A DNA stretch of 31,114 nucleotides from assembly GCA_029558435.1 (NCBI GenBank), contig JAKQEZ010000034.1, positions 1 through 31,114 on the forward strand, read 5' to 3'. The notes under the pieces are model-generated. The model was not told the origin of the DNA, did not search any database, and saw only the letters and a list, made by a program, of their open reading frames with translations. Source of the DNA: Bacteroidota bacterium (GTDB lineage Bacteria; Bacteroidota; Bacteroidia; Flavobacteriales; Crocinitomicaceae). Below are positions 17,214 to 26,841 of this stretch, one piece after another. Every line of letters starts with the position of its first letter. Position 1 is the first letter of the stretch. The translations under genes were made by a program, and so were the position numbers.

Positions 17214-19739
17214 ATGTGGTATTACTTTGCATACATTATTTTAAGGTTTAAGTTCTTGATAATAGGAGCGTTAACTCTATTGACTGTTTTCTTTGGTTAC
17301 GAAGCTGCTATTAACATCAAATTAGATAATGAATATGGGTTCATTTTACCCAAAGATTCAGAAGCAGAAGTAGATTATCAAAAATTTACATCACAATTTG
17401 GTGATGAAGGCGGATCTTTTGTGATTGCCATTCAAACCGACTCTCTTTATACCGAAGATAAATTTTTAAAATGGAAACAGTTGGGCGACTCTATTCTTAC
17501 ATTTGAAGGAATAGACGGTGTTATATCCGAGGCAACGTTATTCAACGTTGAAAATAATACCAGCAAACAACGTTTTGATGTGCGTAAGATTTTTTCAGAC
17601 ACCCGTTACATTGAAAAACCAATTACTCAAATTAAAGATGAGGTAAAACGTGTTCCTTTTTATAACGGGATATTGTATAATGACAGTACCAATGTTTCGT
17701 TGATGGTCATCAATGTGCAAGACGATTATTTGACGTATCAGAAAAAGGCAAATGTAGTGCTGAAAATCAAAGAATTGGCACAGTCTTATGAGCAGGATTT
17801 TGGTAAAGTTCGCTTCTCTGGACTTTCTTATATTCGTGTGATATTGAGCAAGCGCATAGTTTCTGAAATGTACTTGTTTATTGCTCTCGCAATACTTGCA
17901 ACGTCGTTAATTACTTATTTGTTCTTCCGCTCTCACCGAGTGGTAGTAATTTGCAACATTGTTATTGGTATCGGCGTAATTTGGTCGTTGGGAATTATTG
18001 CATTGTTGGGTTATCACATTTCGGTTTTAATGGCGCTTATTCCGCCGCTAATGATTGTCATAGGTATGCCTAATTGTGTGTTTTTAATGACGCATTTTCA
18101 CCAAGAAATAAAACAACATCGTAATAAAATAAAAGCATTAACCAAAGTTATCAAAGAAGTAGGAAACGCTACGTTTATTACCAATTTCATTACTGCAATC
18201 GGTTTCTTTTCGCTCATGTACACCAATTCCGATCGTTTGGTGGAGTTTGGTTTGGTTGCAGGTGTTTCTATTTTGGTTTTATTCCTTCTGTCTATTTGTA
18301 TTTTACCGATTATTTCAACCCTAACAAAAGCTCCTTCAGACAAACATTTGCGCCATTTGGATAGAGGCTTGGCGGTGCAATTTGTAAGAGCTACAGTTTA
18401 CATTGTAAGTAAACGTCGAGTTTGGGTGTATGTGGCTACAATCGTTGCACTTGTATTTAGCGGAATTGGGATGCTAAAAGTAAAATCAACTGGGAATCTA
18501 ACAGGTGATATTTCTCCGAACGACCCAATTGTAAAAGATATTCAGTTTTTAGAAAACAATTTAGGTGGTTCCATTCCATTTGAAGTACTCATCAATTATA
18601 AAAACAAAGAAAATCTTTACAATCCTGAACTACTGCAAAAAGTAGATGCTGTTCAACAATTACTGGGTCAAGATACAGCCTTTTCTAAAGCTATTTCCTT
18701 GGTTGAACTCATCAAAGCAGTAAACATGTCCTATCATGGCAATGATTCAACAAAATACCGTTTGTTTGACAACCAAAACAAAGTGTATTTGCAGAAATAT
18801 ATAGAAAACTTTGATGCAGCAAGTATTAGTTCAACATTGCAGTTAAAAGAATTGTTGGATACTACCAATACCACCATTCGTGTTCGCACGCAAATAAAAG
18901 ATTATGGTTCGTATGAAATGAGCGAAAAAGCGCAACAGATTAAAATTGAAATTGATAAAAAAATCAATCCGTTTAAAGACAAACAAGAGCATTTTTATGT
19001 CAATGTCGTTTCTGGAGAGCTCAATTATATAGATTCCATCTTGCTAAAAAATCCAACGATTGCTCAAAAGTTAGCCAAACATTATGGAGTCACAATCGCT
19101 GATTTATCTGCTCATTATAAAGACAATGACTTTAACAAACAACTAAGAAAAACATTAGACAATAGTTATTTGGGAGTTACTGTAACCGGGACGGCTGTTG
19201 TTGCTGCTGAAGGTACACGTTATTTGATAGACAGTTTGTTTGACGGAATTTTATTTGCTGTCATAACAGTGAGTGTATTAATGGCATTGCTGTTTAGAAA
19301 TTGGGGTATCGTTTTGGTTTCTATCGTTCCTAATTTAATTCCTTTAATTTTAACTGGCGGAATAATGGGCTTGCTCAATATTCCATTAAAACCGTCTACA
19401 TTATTGGTTTTCAATATTTCATTTGGAATTACTTCTGATGATTCTATTCACTTTTTAGCCAAATACCGTCAAGAGTTAAAGAAAAACACTGGTGATATTG
19501 CCAAAAGTGTTATTGAGTCATTAAAAGAAGTGGGATTGAGCATGTTTTACACGTCCATTATTCTGTTCTTCGGATTTTCCGTATTCATGCTTTCACAATT
19601 TGGTGGCACAAAAGCATTGGGAGTTTTAGTTTCTACAACCCTTATTTTTGCCATTTCCATCAACTTATTGTTGGTGCCATCAATTCTATACGACATTAGT
19701 CGATTGGTCAATAAATTTAAAAGAAAAAAAGCAGAATAA
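17214..19739 (+). CDS. MMPL/RND-superfamily exporter
   Basis: An 841-residue inner-membrane transporter with the two-fold RND layout. There is an N-terminal helix (about 10-30) and a first periplasmic domain (about 35-215). A helix cluster follows (about 220-365, including LMALIPPLMIVIGMPNCVFLMTHF), then another helix near 400-420 and a second periplasmic domain (about 430-660). The last cluster is at about 670-830, with the conserved FNISFGITSDDSIHFLAKYRQ segment. The family (MMPL, patched or HpnN-like) uses proton motive force to export lipids or other hydrophobic compounds; the substrate here is unknown. It stands alone between the secG terminator and a convergent ftsB-like gene whose stop is 1 nt away. 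No clear promoter consensus was found in the 90-nt leader. Confidence 0.88.
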   Translation: MWYYFAYIILRFKFLIIGALTLLTVFFGYEAAINIKLDNEYGFILPKDSEAEVDYQKFTSQFGDEGGSFVIAIQTDSLYTEDKFLKWKQLGDSILTFEGIDGVISEATLFNVENNTSKQRFDVRKIFSDTRYIEKPITQIKDEVKRVPFYNGILYNDSTNVSLMVINVQDDYLTYQKKANVVLKIKELAQSYEQDFGKVRFSGLSYIRVILSKRIVSEMYLFIALAILATSLITYLFFRSHRVVVICNIVIGIGVIWSLGIIALLGYHISVLMALIPPLMIVIGMPNCVFLMTHFHQEIKQHRNKIKALTKVIKEVGNATFITNFITAIGFFSLMYTNSDRLVEFGLVAGVSILVLFLLSICILPIISTLTKAPSDKHLRHLDRGLAVQFVRATVYIVSKRRVWVYVATIVALVFSGIGMLKVKSTGNLTGDISPNDPIVKDIQFLENNLGGSIPFEVLINYKNKENLYNPELLQKVDAVQQLLGQDTAFSKAISLVELIKAVNMSYHGNDSTKYRLFDNQNKVYLQKYIENFDAASISSTLQLKELLDTTNTTIRVRTQIKDYGSYEMSEKAQQIKIEIDKKINPFKDKQEHFYVNVVSGELNYIDSILLKNPTIAQKLAKHYGVTIADLSAHYKDNDFNKQLRKTLDNSYLGVTVTGTAVVAAEGTRYLIDSLFDGILFAVITVSVLMALLFRNWGIVLVSIVPNLIPLILTGGIMGLLNIPLKPSTLLVFNISFGITSDDSIHFLAKYRQELKKNTGDIAKSVIESLKEVGLSMFYTSIILFFGFSVFMLSQFGGTKALGVLVSTTLIFAISINLLLVPSILYDISRLVNKFKRKKAE

Positions 19740-19740
19740 A

Positions 19741-20022
19741 CTATTCGTAAGAAATTACGAAAATATCTTCATTGTCTTTTTTAAACAATTTTTTCTCGCG
19801 CGCATAGCGCTCAATTCCATTAAGAGTGTGCAACTTTTCAAGTGTTGCTTTGGTATCTTTCAACAACGTCTGTGTATCTTCTTTTTGTTGCTCAATTTTG
19901 GAAAGTTTCATGTTCTGACGTACAATCACAAAAATATCTACATCGTCTAAAAACAATGTATAAATACCAAATACACCCAATGCAATGATGTATTTATTTT
20001 TTAGATACTTTGGAATATTCAT
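19741..20022 (-). CDS. FtsB/DivIC-like septum formation initiator protein
   Basis: A single-pass divisome protein of 93 residues from the chosen start. It has a short cytoplasmic end (MNIPKYLKNKY), one transmembrane helix (about 12-30), a coiled coil (KLSKIEQQKEDTQTLLKDTK) and the family's C-terminal motif GIERYAREKKLFKKDNEDIF. FtsB/DivIC proteins link early and late cell-division proteins. The frame stays open upstream to a TTG at 20076, which would add 18 residues. I prefer the ATG at 20022 because it puts the membrane helix near the N-terminus as in the family. A TATTTTTG box sits only 5 nt before that ATG on this strand (20028-20035), so if it is a promoter the mRNA would be nearly leaderless. 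Confidence 0.85.
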   Translation of the reverse strand: MNIPKYLKNKYIIALGVFGIYTLFLDDVDIFVIVRQNMKLSKIEQQKEDTQTLLKDTKATLEKLHTLNGIERYAREKKLFKKDNEDIFVISYE

Positions 20023-20124
20023 CACATCAAAAATAGCTACAAATGTTTTTAGTTGGAATAAGTTTTTATTTTTCAATTGACATTCTCAGGTTAATAAGTA
20101 CATTTGTTCTATAAATCCTCGACG

Positions 20125-20640
20125 ATGAATTTTTTAAAACTATCGTTTATTCTTGTTTTAGTTCAATTATTTGTTGGATGCAATCCTTCGGATGAACGAA
20201 AAAACAAACTTGTAATTTCCAAAATGCCCCATCAGGAACTTTCAATAAATTGGTTGGAAGGCTTGTGGCAATGTGATGATAAAGAAGGCGTATTGTATGA
20301 GGATTGGAAAAAACTAAACGATACGTTATTTTTAGGAAAAAGCTATTATTTGGCAGATGATGACACATTATTTGTAGAAAATATACAGTTAACACTTGTT
20401 GGCGATTCGCTCAGCTATTCTAGCTTAAAAAGAGATACGTTGCAAAAAAACAAATCGTTTAAAGGTGTTTTATCAACCAACAACGGATTTAGAGTGGAAA
20501 ATCTACAACACGGTTTTCCGAAAAGCATACTTTATAACTTGCTCAATGATACGTTGATGATGATTGAAATTTCTGGTGAAATTGATGGCTTAGTTGAAAC
20601 ACAACCATATCAAATGGTTAAAATAAATTCTAAAAGATAA
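20125..20640 (+). CDS. DUF6265-like lipoprotein
   Basis: A 171-residue predicted lipoprotein: the signal peptide ends in an FVGC lipobox (Cys19). The mature part resembles the DUF6265 family, with the opening WLEGLWQCDDKEGVLYEDW and the later pattern FRVENLQHGFPKSILYNL. The molecular function of that family is not known to me. The ATG at 20125 gives a well-formed signal peptide; an in-frame TTG at 20104 would add seven residues and is unlikely. Its stop overlaps the start of the next gene (TAATG), so it is probably co-translated with the threonylcarbamoyl-adenylate synthase, although no functional link is obvious. Confidence 0.75.
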   Translation: MNFLKLSFILVLVQLFVGCNPSDERKNKLVISKMPHQELSINWLEGLWQCDDKEGVLYEDWKKLNDTLFLGKSYYLADDDTLFVENIQLTLVGDSLSYSSLKRDTLQKNKSFKGVLSTNNGFRVENLQHGFPKSILYNLLNDTLMMIEISGEIDGLVETQPYQMVKINSKR

Positions 20641-21200
20641 TGAAATTGGATGTAGCACCTATCGTTGAACAATTGAAAAATGGAGCCACCATGCTCTATC
20701 CCACCGATACTATTTGGGGATTGGGCTGTGACGCCACCAATGAAACTGCTTGCCAACGTGTTTTAGCACTCAAAAATCGCCCAGAAAATAAAAGCTTTAT
20801 TGTGTTGGTAGATAGTTTTTTGATGTTGGAACGCTACATTCCAGATTTTAATCCCATTTGCTACGATTTAGTGGATTTAGCTACGCGTCCACTCACCATA
20901 ATTTATCCCAATGCAAAAGGACTTGCGCCATCTGTGTTGGCAGAAGACGGAAGCGTTGGCATACGCATCACAAAAGATCCTATTTGCTTGCAATTAATTC
21001 GCGGGTTGAGAAAACCTATTGTAAGCACCTCGGCTAATTTGAGTGGAGAGAAAAGTCCCACTTCATTTGCAACCATTTCACCACAAATAAAATCTGGGGT
21101 GGACTTAATTGTGGAACAACGATTGAATGAAAAAATGGACAAAGCGTCGCAAATCATCAAAATTGAATTGAATGGAACTGTGCATGTAATTCGTAAATAA
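20640..21200 (+). CDS. tsaC: L-threonylcarbamoyladenylate synthase (YrdC/TsaC)
   Basis: A 186-residue single-domain YrdC-family enzyme that makes threonylcarbamoyl-AMP from threonine, bicarbonate and ATP, the first step of the t6A37 modification of ANN-decoding tRNAs. The family motifs are visible: YPTDTIWGLGCDA near residue 20, LKNRPENKSFIVLV near 45, and VSTSANLSGEKSPTSF near 130. It is the short TsaC form, since the C-terminal Sua5 domain is absent. The start codon overlaps the stop of the lipoprotein gene. Confidence 0.93.
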   Translation: MKLDVAPIVEQLKNGATMLYPTDTIWGLGCDATNETACQRVLALKNRPENKSFIVLVDSFLMLERYIPDFNPICYDLVDLATRPLTIIYPNAKGLAPSVLAEDGSVGIRITKDPICLQLIRGLRKPIVSTSANLSGEKSPTSFATISPQIKSGVDLIVEQRLNEKMDKASQIIKIELNGTVHVIRK

Positions 21201-21262
21201 CTTGTAGGCACAATTCTTATTTTCTCAAATTCTTTGTTATTTTTGGATCAAATTTAACGCCA

Positions 21263-22420
21263 TTGCAAGCAACCATCGAACAAATAAACGCCTGTGTTTT
21301 AATTCCCACATACAACAATGAAAAAACGTTGAGAAGGGTTATTGATGGAGTGATGCAACATGTTTCTCCAAAACACATAATTGTTGTCAACGATGGTGCA
21401 ACAGATGCAACCTCAACAATTCTTTCCGACTATCAAAATAGCATAACAGTTTTGAACAATGAGAAAAATCGAGGGAAAGGTTATTCATTGCGCAAAGGGT
21501 TTAAACATGCCAATGAAAAAGGATATAGTTATGCCATTACCATTGACTCGGATGGACAGCATTCTCCCGACGATTTACCCAAAATAATACAAGCGTGTTT
21601 AGAACATCCGGGAGCTGTTATAATGGGCTCACGCAACATGCAACAAGAAGGTGTTCCTGGAAAAAGTTCTTTTGGCAATAAATTTTCTAATTTTTGGTTC
21701 AAAGTAGAAACACTCATTAGTTTGCCAGATACACAAACAGGATTTCGTGCTTACCCGCTTCCGCCACTAAAAAAAATGCGTTTGTTTACCACAAAATTTG
21801 AGTTAGAAATTGAGGTGATTGTGCGCTTGGCATGGAAAGGAGTAAAATTTATTCCCGTTCCAATTAGTGTGAAATACGATCCTACAGAACGTGTTTCGCA
21901 TTTTCGTCCGGGTAAAGATTTCTTCCGCATTTCGGTGCTAAACAGTGTGTTGTTTATTGGTGCTTTGTTATATTTCTTTCCTAAAAAATTATTGTCCAAA
22001 GGTACTTGGGAAGCCATTAAACACGAAGCCATTAAACCCGAAGAATCCAACATGCGCAAAGCAGTTTCATTAGGATTTGGAGTGTTTATGGGGATTTTTC
22101 CTATTTGGGGATTTCAATTATTGGTTGGTATTCCTTTGGCAATATTAATGCGATTAAATAAAATTTTGTTTATCGCAGCAGCCAATATTTCCATTCCACC
22201 AATGATTCCGTTTATTATTTATGCAAGTTTTTTGGTTGGACAATATTTTACAGCGGATGCCATTGATCCAGCTCAATTTTTTCACTTTGATTTAGATACA
22301 ATAAAAGCCAATACATTTCAATATTTTGTTGGAGCTATATTGCTTTCAATTATTGCATTTTTAATTGTTACTCCGTTAAGCTATATGATTTTAGCTTTGT
22401 TTAGAAAAAAGAGAGGTTAA
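21263..22420 (+). CDS. Family 2 glycosyltransferase fused to DUF2062 membrane domain
   Basis: A 385-residue two-domain protein. Residues about 8-220 are a GT2 (GT-A fold) glycosyltransferase with CVLIPTYNNEKTL, VVNDGATDAT, the nucleotide-sugar/metal motif TIDSDGQHSPDD, and DTQTGFRAYPL, resembling dolichol-phosphate-mannose-synthase-type enzymes. Residues about 245-385 are a DUF2062 domain with several membrane helices (GVFMGIFPIWGFQLLVGIP, FIAAANISIPPMIPF). It probably transfers sugar at the inner membrane to a lipid or cell-envelope acceptor. No ATG precedes the catalytic motif; the TTG at 21263 is the only plausible start seen. Its 3' end overlaps the convergent LEA-type lipoprotein gene by 20 bp. 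Confidence 0.88.
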   Translation: MQATIEQINACVLIPTYNNEKTLRRVIDGVMQHVSPKHIIVVNDGATDATSTILSDYQNSITVLNNEKNRGKGYSLRKGFKHANEKGYSYAITIDSDGQHSPDDLPKIIQACLEHPGAVIMGSRNMQQEGVPGKSSFGNKFSNFWFKVETLISLPDTQTGFRAYPLPPLKKMRLFTTKFELEIEVIVRLAWKGVKFIPVPISVKYDPTERVSHFRPGKDFFRISVLNSVLFIGALLYFFPKKLLSKGTWEAIKHEAIKPEESNMRKAVSLGFGVFMGIFPIWGFQLLVGIPLAILMRLNKILFIAAANISIPPMIPFIIYASFLVGQYFTADAIDPAQFFHFDLDTIKANTFQYFVGAILLSIIAFLIVTPLSYMILALFRKKRG

Positions 22421-22898
22421 AAAGTTTATTATCACCCAAATTTTTTAAAGAAATTTCCTTGGTTTCATCAATTTTCTTGCTTTTGGTTATTCCATACATC
22501 GAGCCTTTGAGTTTTCCCACAACCCGAATTTTAGCTGTCTGTTTTAACGCTCCAGCAATAATCACAGGTATGGCTCCTTGTTGTAAATTTAAAGTAATAG
22601 GAACATGAATTGGAAAAACACCATTGGGCTGTATTTCAATTGTTTGATCCAGTTGAACAGTTCCAACTTGATTTTCATTTATATACAAATCAAATAATGA
22701 GGGCTTTACTTTTATTTTTTTCTTGTTTGGATTATTGAGGGTTAAGTTAAACGACAGTGATAAATCACGACCAGATAGTTTTTCAAATTTTAAACCATCA
22801 ACTCCAACATAGCTAACATTTTCAATAGTACAACTATTAAAAACAAATAGGAGTGCCACAAGACACCCCCATTTCAATATATTTTTCGATACAATCAT
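22401..22898 (-). CDS. LEA type 2-like lipoprotein
   Basis: A 165-residue predicted lipoprotein. The signal peptide (about 1-23) ends at a NSC lipobox-type cysteine. The mature part resembles the water-stress/LEA-14 fold: SFNLTLNNPNKKKIKV followed by LFDLYINENQVGTVQLDQTI and PIHVPITLNLQ. The family is a small beta-sandwich of unclear role in bacteria. Its ATG overlaps the TGA of the upstream dipeptidase (ATGA), so the two are translationally coupled. Its last codons overlap the end of the convergent glycosyltransferase gene by 20 bp. Confidence 0.75.
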   Translation of the reverse strand: MIVSKNILKWGCLVALLFVFNSCTIENVSYVGVDGLKFEKLSGRDLSLSFNLTLNNPNKKKIKVKPSLFDLYINENQVGTVQLDQTIEIQPNGVFPIHVPITLNLQQGAIPVIIAGALKQTAKIRVVGKLKGSMYGITKSKKIDETKEISLKNLGDNKLFNLSFF

Positions 22899-24283
22899 TT
22901 GTTTAATTCTGTAAAATGCTTGTAGAAATATGGAATCGTTTCAATTCCTTTGTAATAATTAAACAAACCATAATGCTCATTTGGCGAGTGAATAGCATCA
23001 CTGTCCAATCCAAATCCCATCATAATGGTTTTCAATCCTAATACTTTTTCAAACATAGCAACAATTGGAATACTTCCACCACTTCTTACCGGAATAGGTT
23101 TTTTGCCAAATGCTTTTTCGTAAGCCATGCTTGCTGCTTTGTATCCAACCGAATCTATCGGAGTAACGGAAGCTTCACCACCATGATGTGGATGAACAGC
23201 TACTTTTACACTAGCAGGAGCAATGGATTCAAAATGTTTTTTAAACAATTCTGTAATTTCATCCGAATTTTGATCCGGTACCAAACGCATTGATATTTTT
23301 GCAAATGCTTTTGATGGAATCACTGTTTTTGCACCTTCTCCAATGTATCCACCCCAAATTCCGTTGACATCCAATGTCGGGCGAATTGCACCTCTTTCTG
23401 GAGTTGAATAACCTGTTTCACCATGCACTTCTCGGATGTCCAACGCATCACAATATTTTTCTAATGAGAAAGGAGCTTTTGCCATTTCTGCACGTTCCTC
23501 ATCCGATAATTCCACCACCTTATCGTAAAAACCAGGGATAGTAATGCGGTTGTTTTCATCGTGTAAAGAGGCAATCATTTTTGTTAAAATATTAATCGGA
23601 TTGGCAACACATCCACCGTATAAGCCTGAGTGTAAATCGCGGTTTGGACCAGTAACTTCCACTTCCACATAGCTCAACCCACGCAAACCTGTTGTAATGG
23701 ATGGCGTATCATTTGCCAACATTCCAGTATCCGAAACTAAAATGATATCTGCTTTTAATTTTTCCACATTTTCTTTCACAAAAATGGAAAGGTTGGTGCT
23801 TCCCACTTCTTCTTCTCCTTCAATCATTAACTTCACGTTGCACGGTAATTCATTCGTAGCCAACATCGCCTCAACCGCTTTCACGTGCATGTACATTTGT
23901 CCTTTGTCATCACAAGCACCACGTGCAAAAATTGCTCCTTCGGGATGAATGGCTGTTTTTTTTATGATTGGTTCAAATGGTGGATTATCCCACAATTCAA
24001 TAGGGTCTGCTGGTTGCACATCATAGTGGCCATAAACCAAAATGGTTGGTAAACTCGCATCAATTATTTTTTCTCCATAAACAATTGGATTTCCAGCTGT
24101 TGGACAAACTTCTACCTTGTCGAGACCAATAGTTGTAAATTTTTCAGCAATTAATTCTGCCGTTTTTTTCACATCTTGGCTATATGCCTTATCTGCTGAA
24201 ATTGAAGGAATTTTTAACAAATCTAACAATTCCGTTAAAAAACGTTCTTTATTAACTTGGATATACTGTTGTGTTTGATTCAT
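22895..24283 (-). CDS. M20-family dipeptidase
   Basis: A 462-residue zinc metallopeptidase of the M20 family (carnosinase/DUG1-type dipeptidases). Metal-site motifs are YGHYDVQPAD (His86 and Asp88), ARGACDDKGQM (the bridging Asp near 125-126), the general-base acidic run EGEEEVGS (155-162) and a late DAIHSPNE histidine. The dimerisation (lid) domain between about 215 and 370 is present. No signal peptide is seen, so it is probably cytoplasmic, splitting peptides during nitrogen recycling. It is the first gene of a two-gene unit with the LEA-like lipoprotein; the leader contains no convincing full promoter. Confidence 0.93.
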   Translation of the reverse strand: MNQTQQYIQVNKERFLTELLDLLKIPSISADKAYSQDVKKTAELIAEKFTTIGLDKVEVCPTAGNPIVYGEKIIDASLPTILVYGHYDVQPADPIELWDNPPFEPIIKKTAIHPEGAIFARGACDDKGQMYMHVKAVEAMLATNELPCNVKLMIEGEEEVGSTNLSIFVKENVEKLKADIILVSDTGMLANDTPSITTGLRGLSYVEVEVTGPNRDLHSGLYGGCVANPINILTKMIASLHDENNRITIPGFYDKVVELSDEERAEMAKAPFSLEKYCDALDIREVHGETGYSTPERGAIRPTLDVNGIWGGYIGEGAKTVIPSKAFAKISMRLVPDQNSDEITELFKKHFESIAPASVKVAVHPHHGGEASVTPIDSVGYKAASMAYEKAFGKKPIPVRSGGSIPIVAMFEKVLGLKTIMMGFGLDSDAIHSPNEHYGLFNYYKGIETIPYFYKHFTELNK

Positions 24284-24338
24284 ATTATTTTTTTTAGCAA
24301 ATTTGCTTAATTTCTAGCAAAAAAGAAAGGAAGTTTTA

Positions 24339-24346
24339 TATTTTTG
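24339..24346 (+). promoter_or_regulatory. Candidate -7 box for the choice-of-anchor L gene
   Basis: TATTTTTG matches TAnnTTTG about 60 nt before the ATG at 24406. No TTG element is found at the usual spacing, so support is weak. Confidence 0.3.
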
Positions 24347-24405
24347 AAAAAGTTAATGCAACTTAACTAAGAAATATTACGTTTCAAAACTAAATAACTA
24401 GTACG

Positions 24406-26676
24406 ATGATAAACTTTTATAATAAATTAATAGCTTTGAGTTGTTTTGTAACAATTTCGCTCTCACTTGTGGCGCAAACAACCATCACCTATCAAAGCAC
24501 AATGAATCCTAATAACTTGGTTAACAATATTCTTTTGGGATATGGAGTTACTGCATCCAATGTTACTTTTAATGGAGCTGGAGGATCTACTATGCAAGGT
24601 AATGCAAAAAGTTTTACTGCAACCAACTTTCCGTTTTCTAGTGGTGTTTACATTCGTACAAGTGGTGGTTCATCCGTAGCTTCAGATGCAGATTTGAATG
24701 CCATAGCAACCAATAATGTTACCAATGGTGGTAAGTTAGAATTTGATTTTGTGGCGCAAGGGAACAATTTATCTTTTGAATACATGTTTGCATCGGCAGA
24801 ATATCCAACTTATGTATGCTCTGGATTTAATGATGTTTTTGGATTTTTTATTTCAGGACCTGGAATAACTGGACCTTACACCAATGGAGCTGTAAACATG
24901 GCTTTAATTCCTAATACAAATGTTCCAGTTGCAATTAATACTGTAAATTCTGGTACCGCAGGAACAGCAGGAACAGCATCAACGTGTGCGGCACAAGATC
25001 CAAACTGGCAATCAAATTCTGTGTATTACACTACACAATATGCAACCTATAGTGGAGAAGGATATAACGGCGGTACAGTGAATTTACCTGCTGGTATTTC
25101 TTTGCAATGTGGTGAAACCTACCATATAAAAATTGCTGTTGCAAATGTGGGAGATCAAGCTTTGAATTCAGGGGTTTACCTTAAAGCAAATTCATTTAAC
25201 TCAGATGCTGTTCAAGTAGTGGTAGCAACTGTAACAGGTGACACAACAATTTATGAGGGCTGTAGCGATGCAAATATTTATTTTATCCGACCATCAAGCC
25301 AAAATGATACGACTTTAACTATTAATTATACTATTGGAGGAACAGCTACAAATGGTGTTGATTACAATCATTTGGCTGATTCTGTTACTTTTAATATTGG
25401 AGTTGATACAGTTGTCGTTAACATTACACCTGGTGCAGATGGAATTTCAGATAACAATGAAACAGTAACTATTACTGCAACTATTGTTAATGCTTGTGGT
25501 GATACCCTTACATCTACTGGTACGCTAGTCATTCTAGACTCGGTGGATGTTAAGCTAAACTTTACTGACCCAACTGTATTTTGTATTAACGATTCGGTTC
25601 CAGTTATTGCAAGCGCATACAATGGTTTTGGTCCATACACCTATGCTTGGTCAAATGGAGATGTGGGAGATACAGGATATTTAGCTACTGTTGATACAAC
25701 ACAAGGTTCTATTCAATACATTGTTACCGCAACCGACGCTTGTGGATATACTGGAAGTGATACAGTGACTGTTACGGTCAATCAAACATTGTTTATAGAT
25801 TCTATCCTAACAACTCCTGCCAACTGTCAACCAATTGGAACAGTTTCAGCAACATCGTTTCCTTATGGTGCACATTTGCAAAATCCAAGCAATCCAAGTT
25901 CATATAACTTAACTTTTGATTGGACGTATCAAACAGATACAACCATTACCTTCCCTAATCAAAGTGCATTGAGCGATTTGGCACCAGGATGGTATGTATT
26001 AGAATTGACAGATAATGTGGTTCACTGTACAGTTAAAGATAGTGCTTTTGTTAATGTTGAAAACGTTCCATTTGCTGTAATTACAACAGATCCAGGAACT
26101 GGTTGTACACCTTTAGAAGTCACAATTGGCAATGGAAGTCAAGATGCAAATTCTTTCCAATGGGATTTAGGAACTGGAACATTTGGAGCTCCAACATCGA
26201 GTACAAGTTCTTTTTCACAAACATTTGATGTTACAACAACCATTCAATTGGTAGCTTCTAATGGCGATGTGAGTTGTAACGATACAACTGCTGTTACAAT
26301 TACCATTGTTACTTGTGGTTGTATGGACCAAACAGCAACTAACTACAATCCTAATGCTGTAATAGATGATGGTTCGTGTGTTTACCCAATTCCAACTGTT
26401 GATGCACCAAACGTTATTACATTAAATGGTGATGGTGTTAATGAACAGTTTTTCCTTAACACAACAAACGCACATTCAATTGAGCTAATTATTGTAAATA
26501 GATGGGGACATAAAGTGTTTGAGGGAAGTGGATCACAAGCAAATCCACCAATTTGGAATGGCAAAAACAAAGCTGGTCAAGAAGTAACAGAAGGAGTTTA
26601 TTTCTATAAATACAAAGTTACAGGTGTACTAGGCGAAGTTCTAGAAGGCCATGGATTTGTTACCGTAGTTAAATAA
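24406..26676 (+). CDS. T9SS type B cargo protein with choice-of-anchor L domain
   Basis: A 756-residue secreted surface protein. The signal peptide (about 1-23, ending SLVAQ) is followed by a choice-of-anchor L domain (about 30-265; NNILLGYGVTASNVTFNG, LSFEYMFASAEYP, FNDVFGFFISGPG). A Calx-beta-like domain follows (about 280-385; TNGVDYNHLADSVTFNIG), then PKD/SprB-like modules. Near residue 640 there is a short Cys-rich DQTATNYNPNAVIDDGSC segment seen in many Bacteroidota secreted proteins. The last 90 residues are the gliding-motility-associated type B sorting domain (APNVITLNGDGVNEQF, VNRWGHKVFEG). It is probably exported by T9SS and surface-bound; no enzymatic domain is seen. Unlike the cargo at 585, it has no PorP/SprF gene beside it. 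Confidence 0.92.
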   Translation: MINFYNKLIALSCFVTISLSLVAQTTITYQSTMNPNNLVNNILLGYGVTASNVTFNGAGGSTMQGNAKSFTATNFPFSSGVYIRTSGGSSVASDADLNAIATNNVTNGGKLEFDFVAQGNNLSFEYMFASAEYPTYVCSGFNDVFGFFISGPGITGPYTNGAVNMALIPNTNVPVAINTVNSGTAGTAGTASTCAAQDPNWQSNSVYYTTQYATYSGEGYNGGTVNLPAGISLQCGETYHIKIAVANVGDQALNSGVYLKANSFNSDAVQVVVATVTGDTTIYEGCSDANIYFIRPSSQNDTTLTINYTIGGTATNGVDYNHLADSVTFNIGVDTVVVNITPGADGISDNNETVTITATIVNACGDTLTSTGTLVILDSVDVKLNFTDPTVFCINDSVPVIASAYNGFGPYTYAWSNGDVGDTGYLATVDTTQGSIQYIVTATDACGYTGSDTVTVTVNQTLFIDSILTTPANCQPIGTVSATSFPYGAHLQNPSNPSSYNLTFDWTYQTDTTITFPNQSALSDLAPGWYVLELTDNVVHCTVKDSAFVNVENVPFAVITTDPGTGCTPLEVTIGNGSQDANSFQWDLGTGTFGAPTSSTSSFSQTFDVTTTIQLVASNGDVSCNDTTAVTITIVTCGCMDQTATNYNPNAVIDDGSCVYPIPTVDAPNVITLNGDGVNEQFFLNTTNAHSIELIIVNRWGHKVFEGSGSQANPPIWNGKNKAGQEVTEGVYFYKYKVTGVLGEVLEGHGFVTVVK

Positions 26677-26696
26677 AACAATAAAATAGATTAGTC

Positions 26697-26725
26697 AAAA
26701 AGCTGTCTGAATAAGACAGCTTTTT
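26697..26725 (+). terminator. Intrinsic terminator after the choice-of-anchor L gene
   Basis: AGCTGTCT (26701-26708) pairs with AGACAGCT (26714-26721) around GAATA, flanked by AAAA and a T tract, 20 nt after the stop codon. Confidence 0.88.
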
Positions 26726-26813
26726 GTGTGTTATATGACTTCTGTTTGATTAATGCACAAAATCAAAATCTACATTAAATTTTTACAAGCTGGGTATTAA
26801 TTAATACTTTTAT

Positions 26814-26821
26814 TATTTTTG
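26814..26821 (+). promoter_or_regulatory. Candidate -7 box for the 26842 operon
   Basis: TATTTTTG matches TAnnTTTG about 20 nt before the ATG at 26842, after a terminator that isolates this gene from its upstream neighbour. The -33 position has CTG rather than TTG. Confidence 0.4.
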
Positions 26822-26841
26822 ATAATCAAATATAAAGCTGA

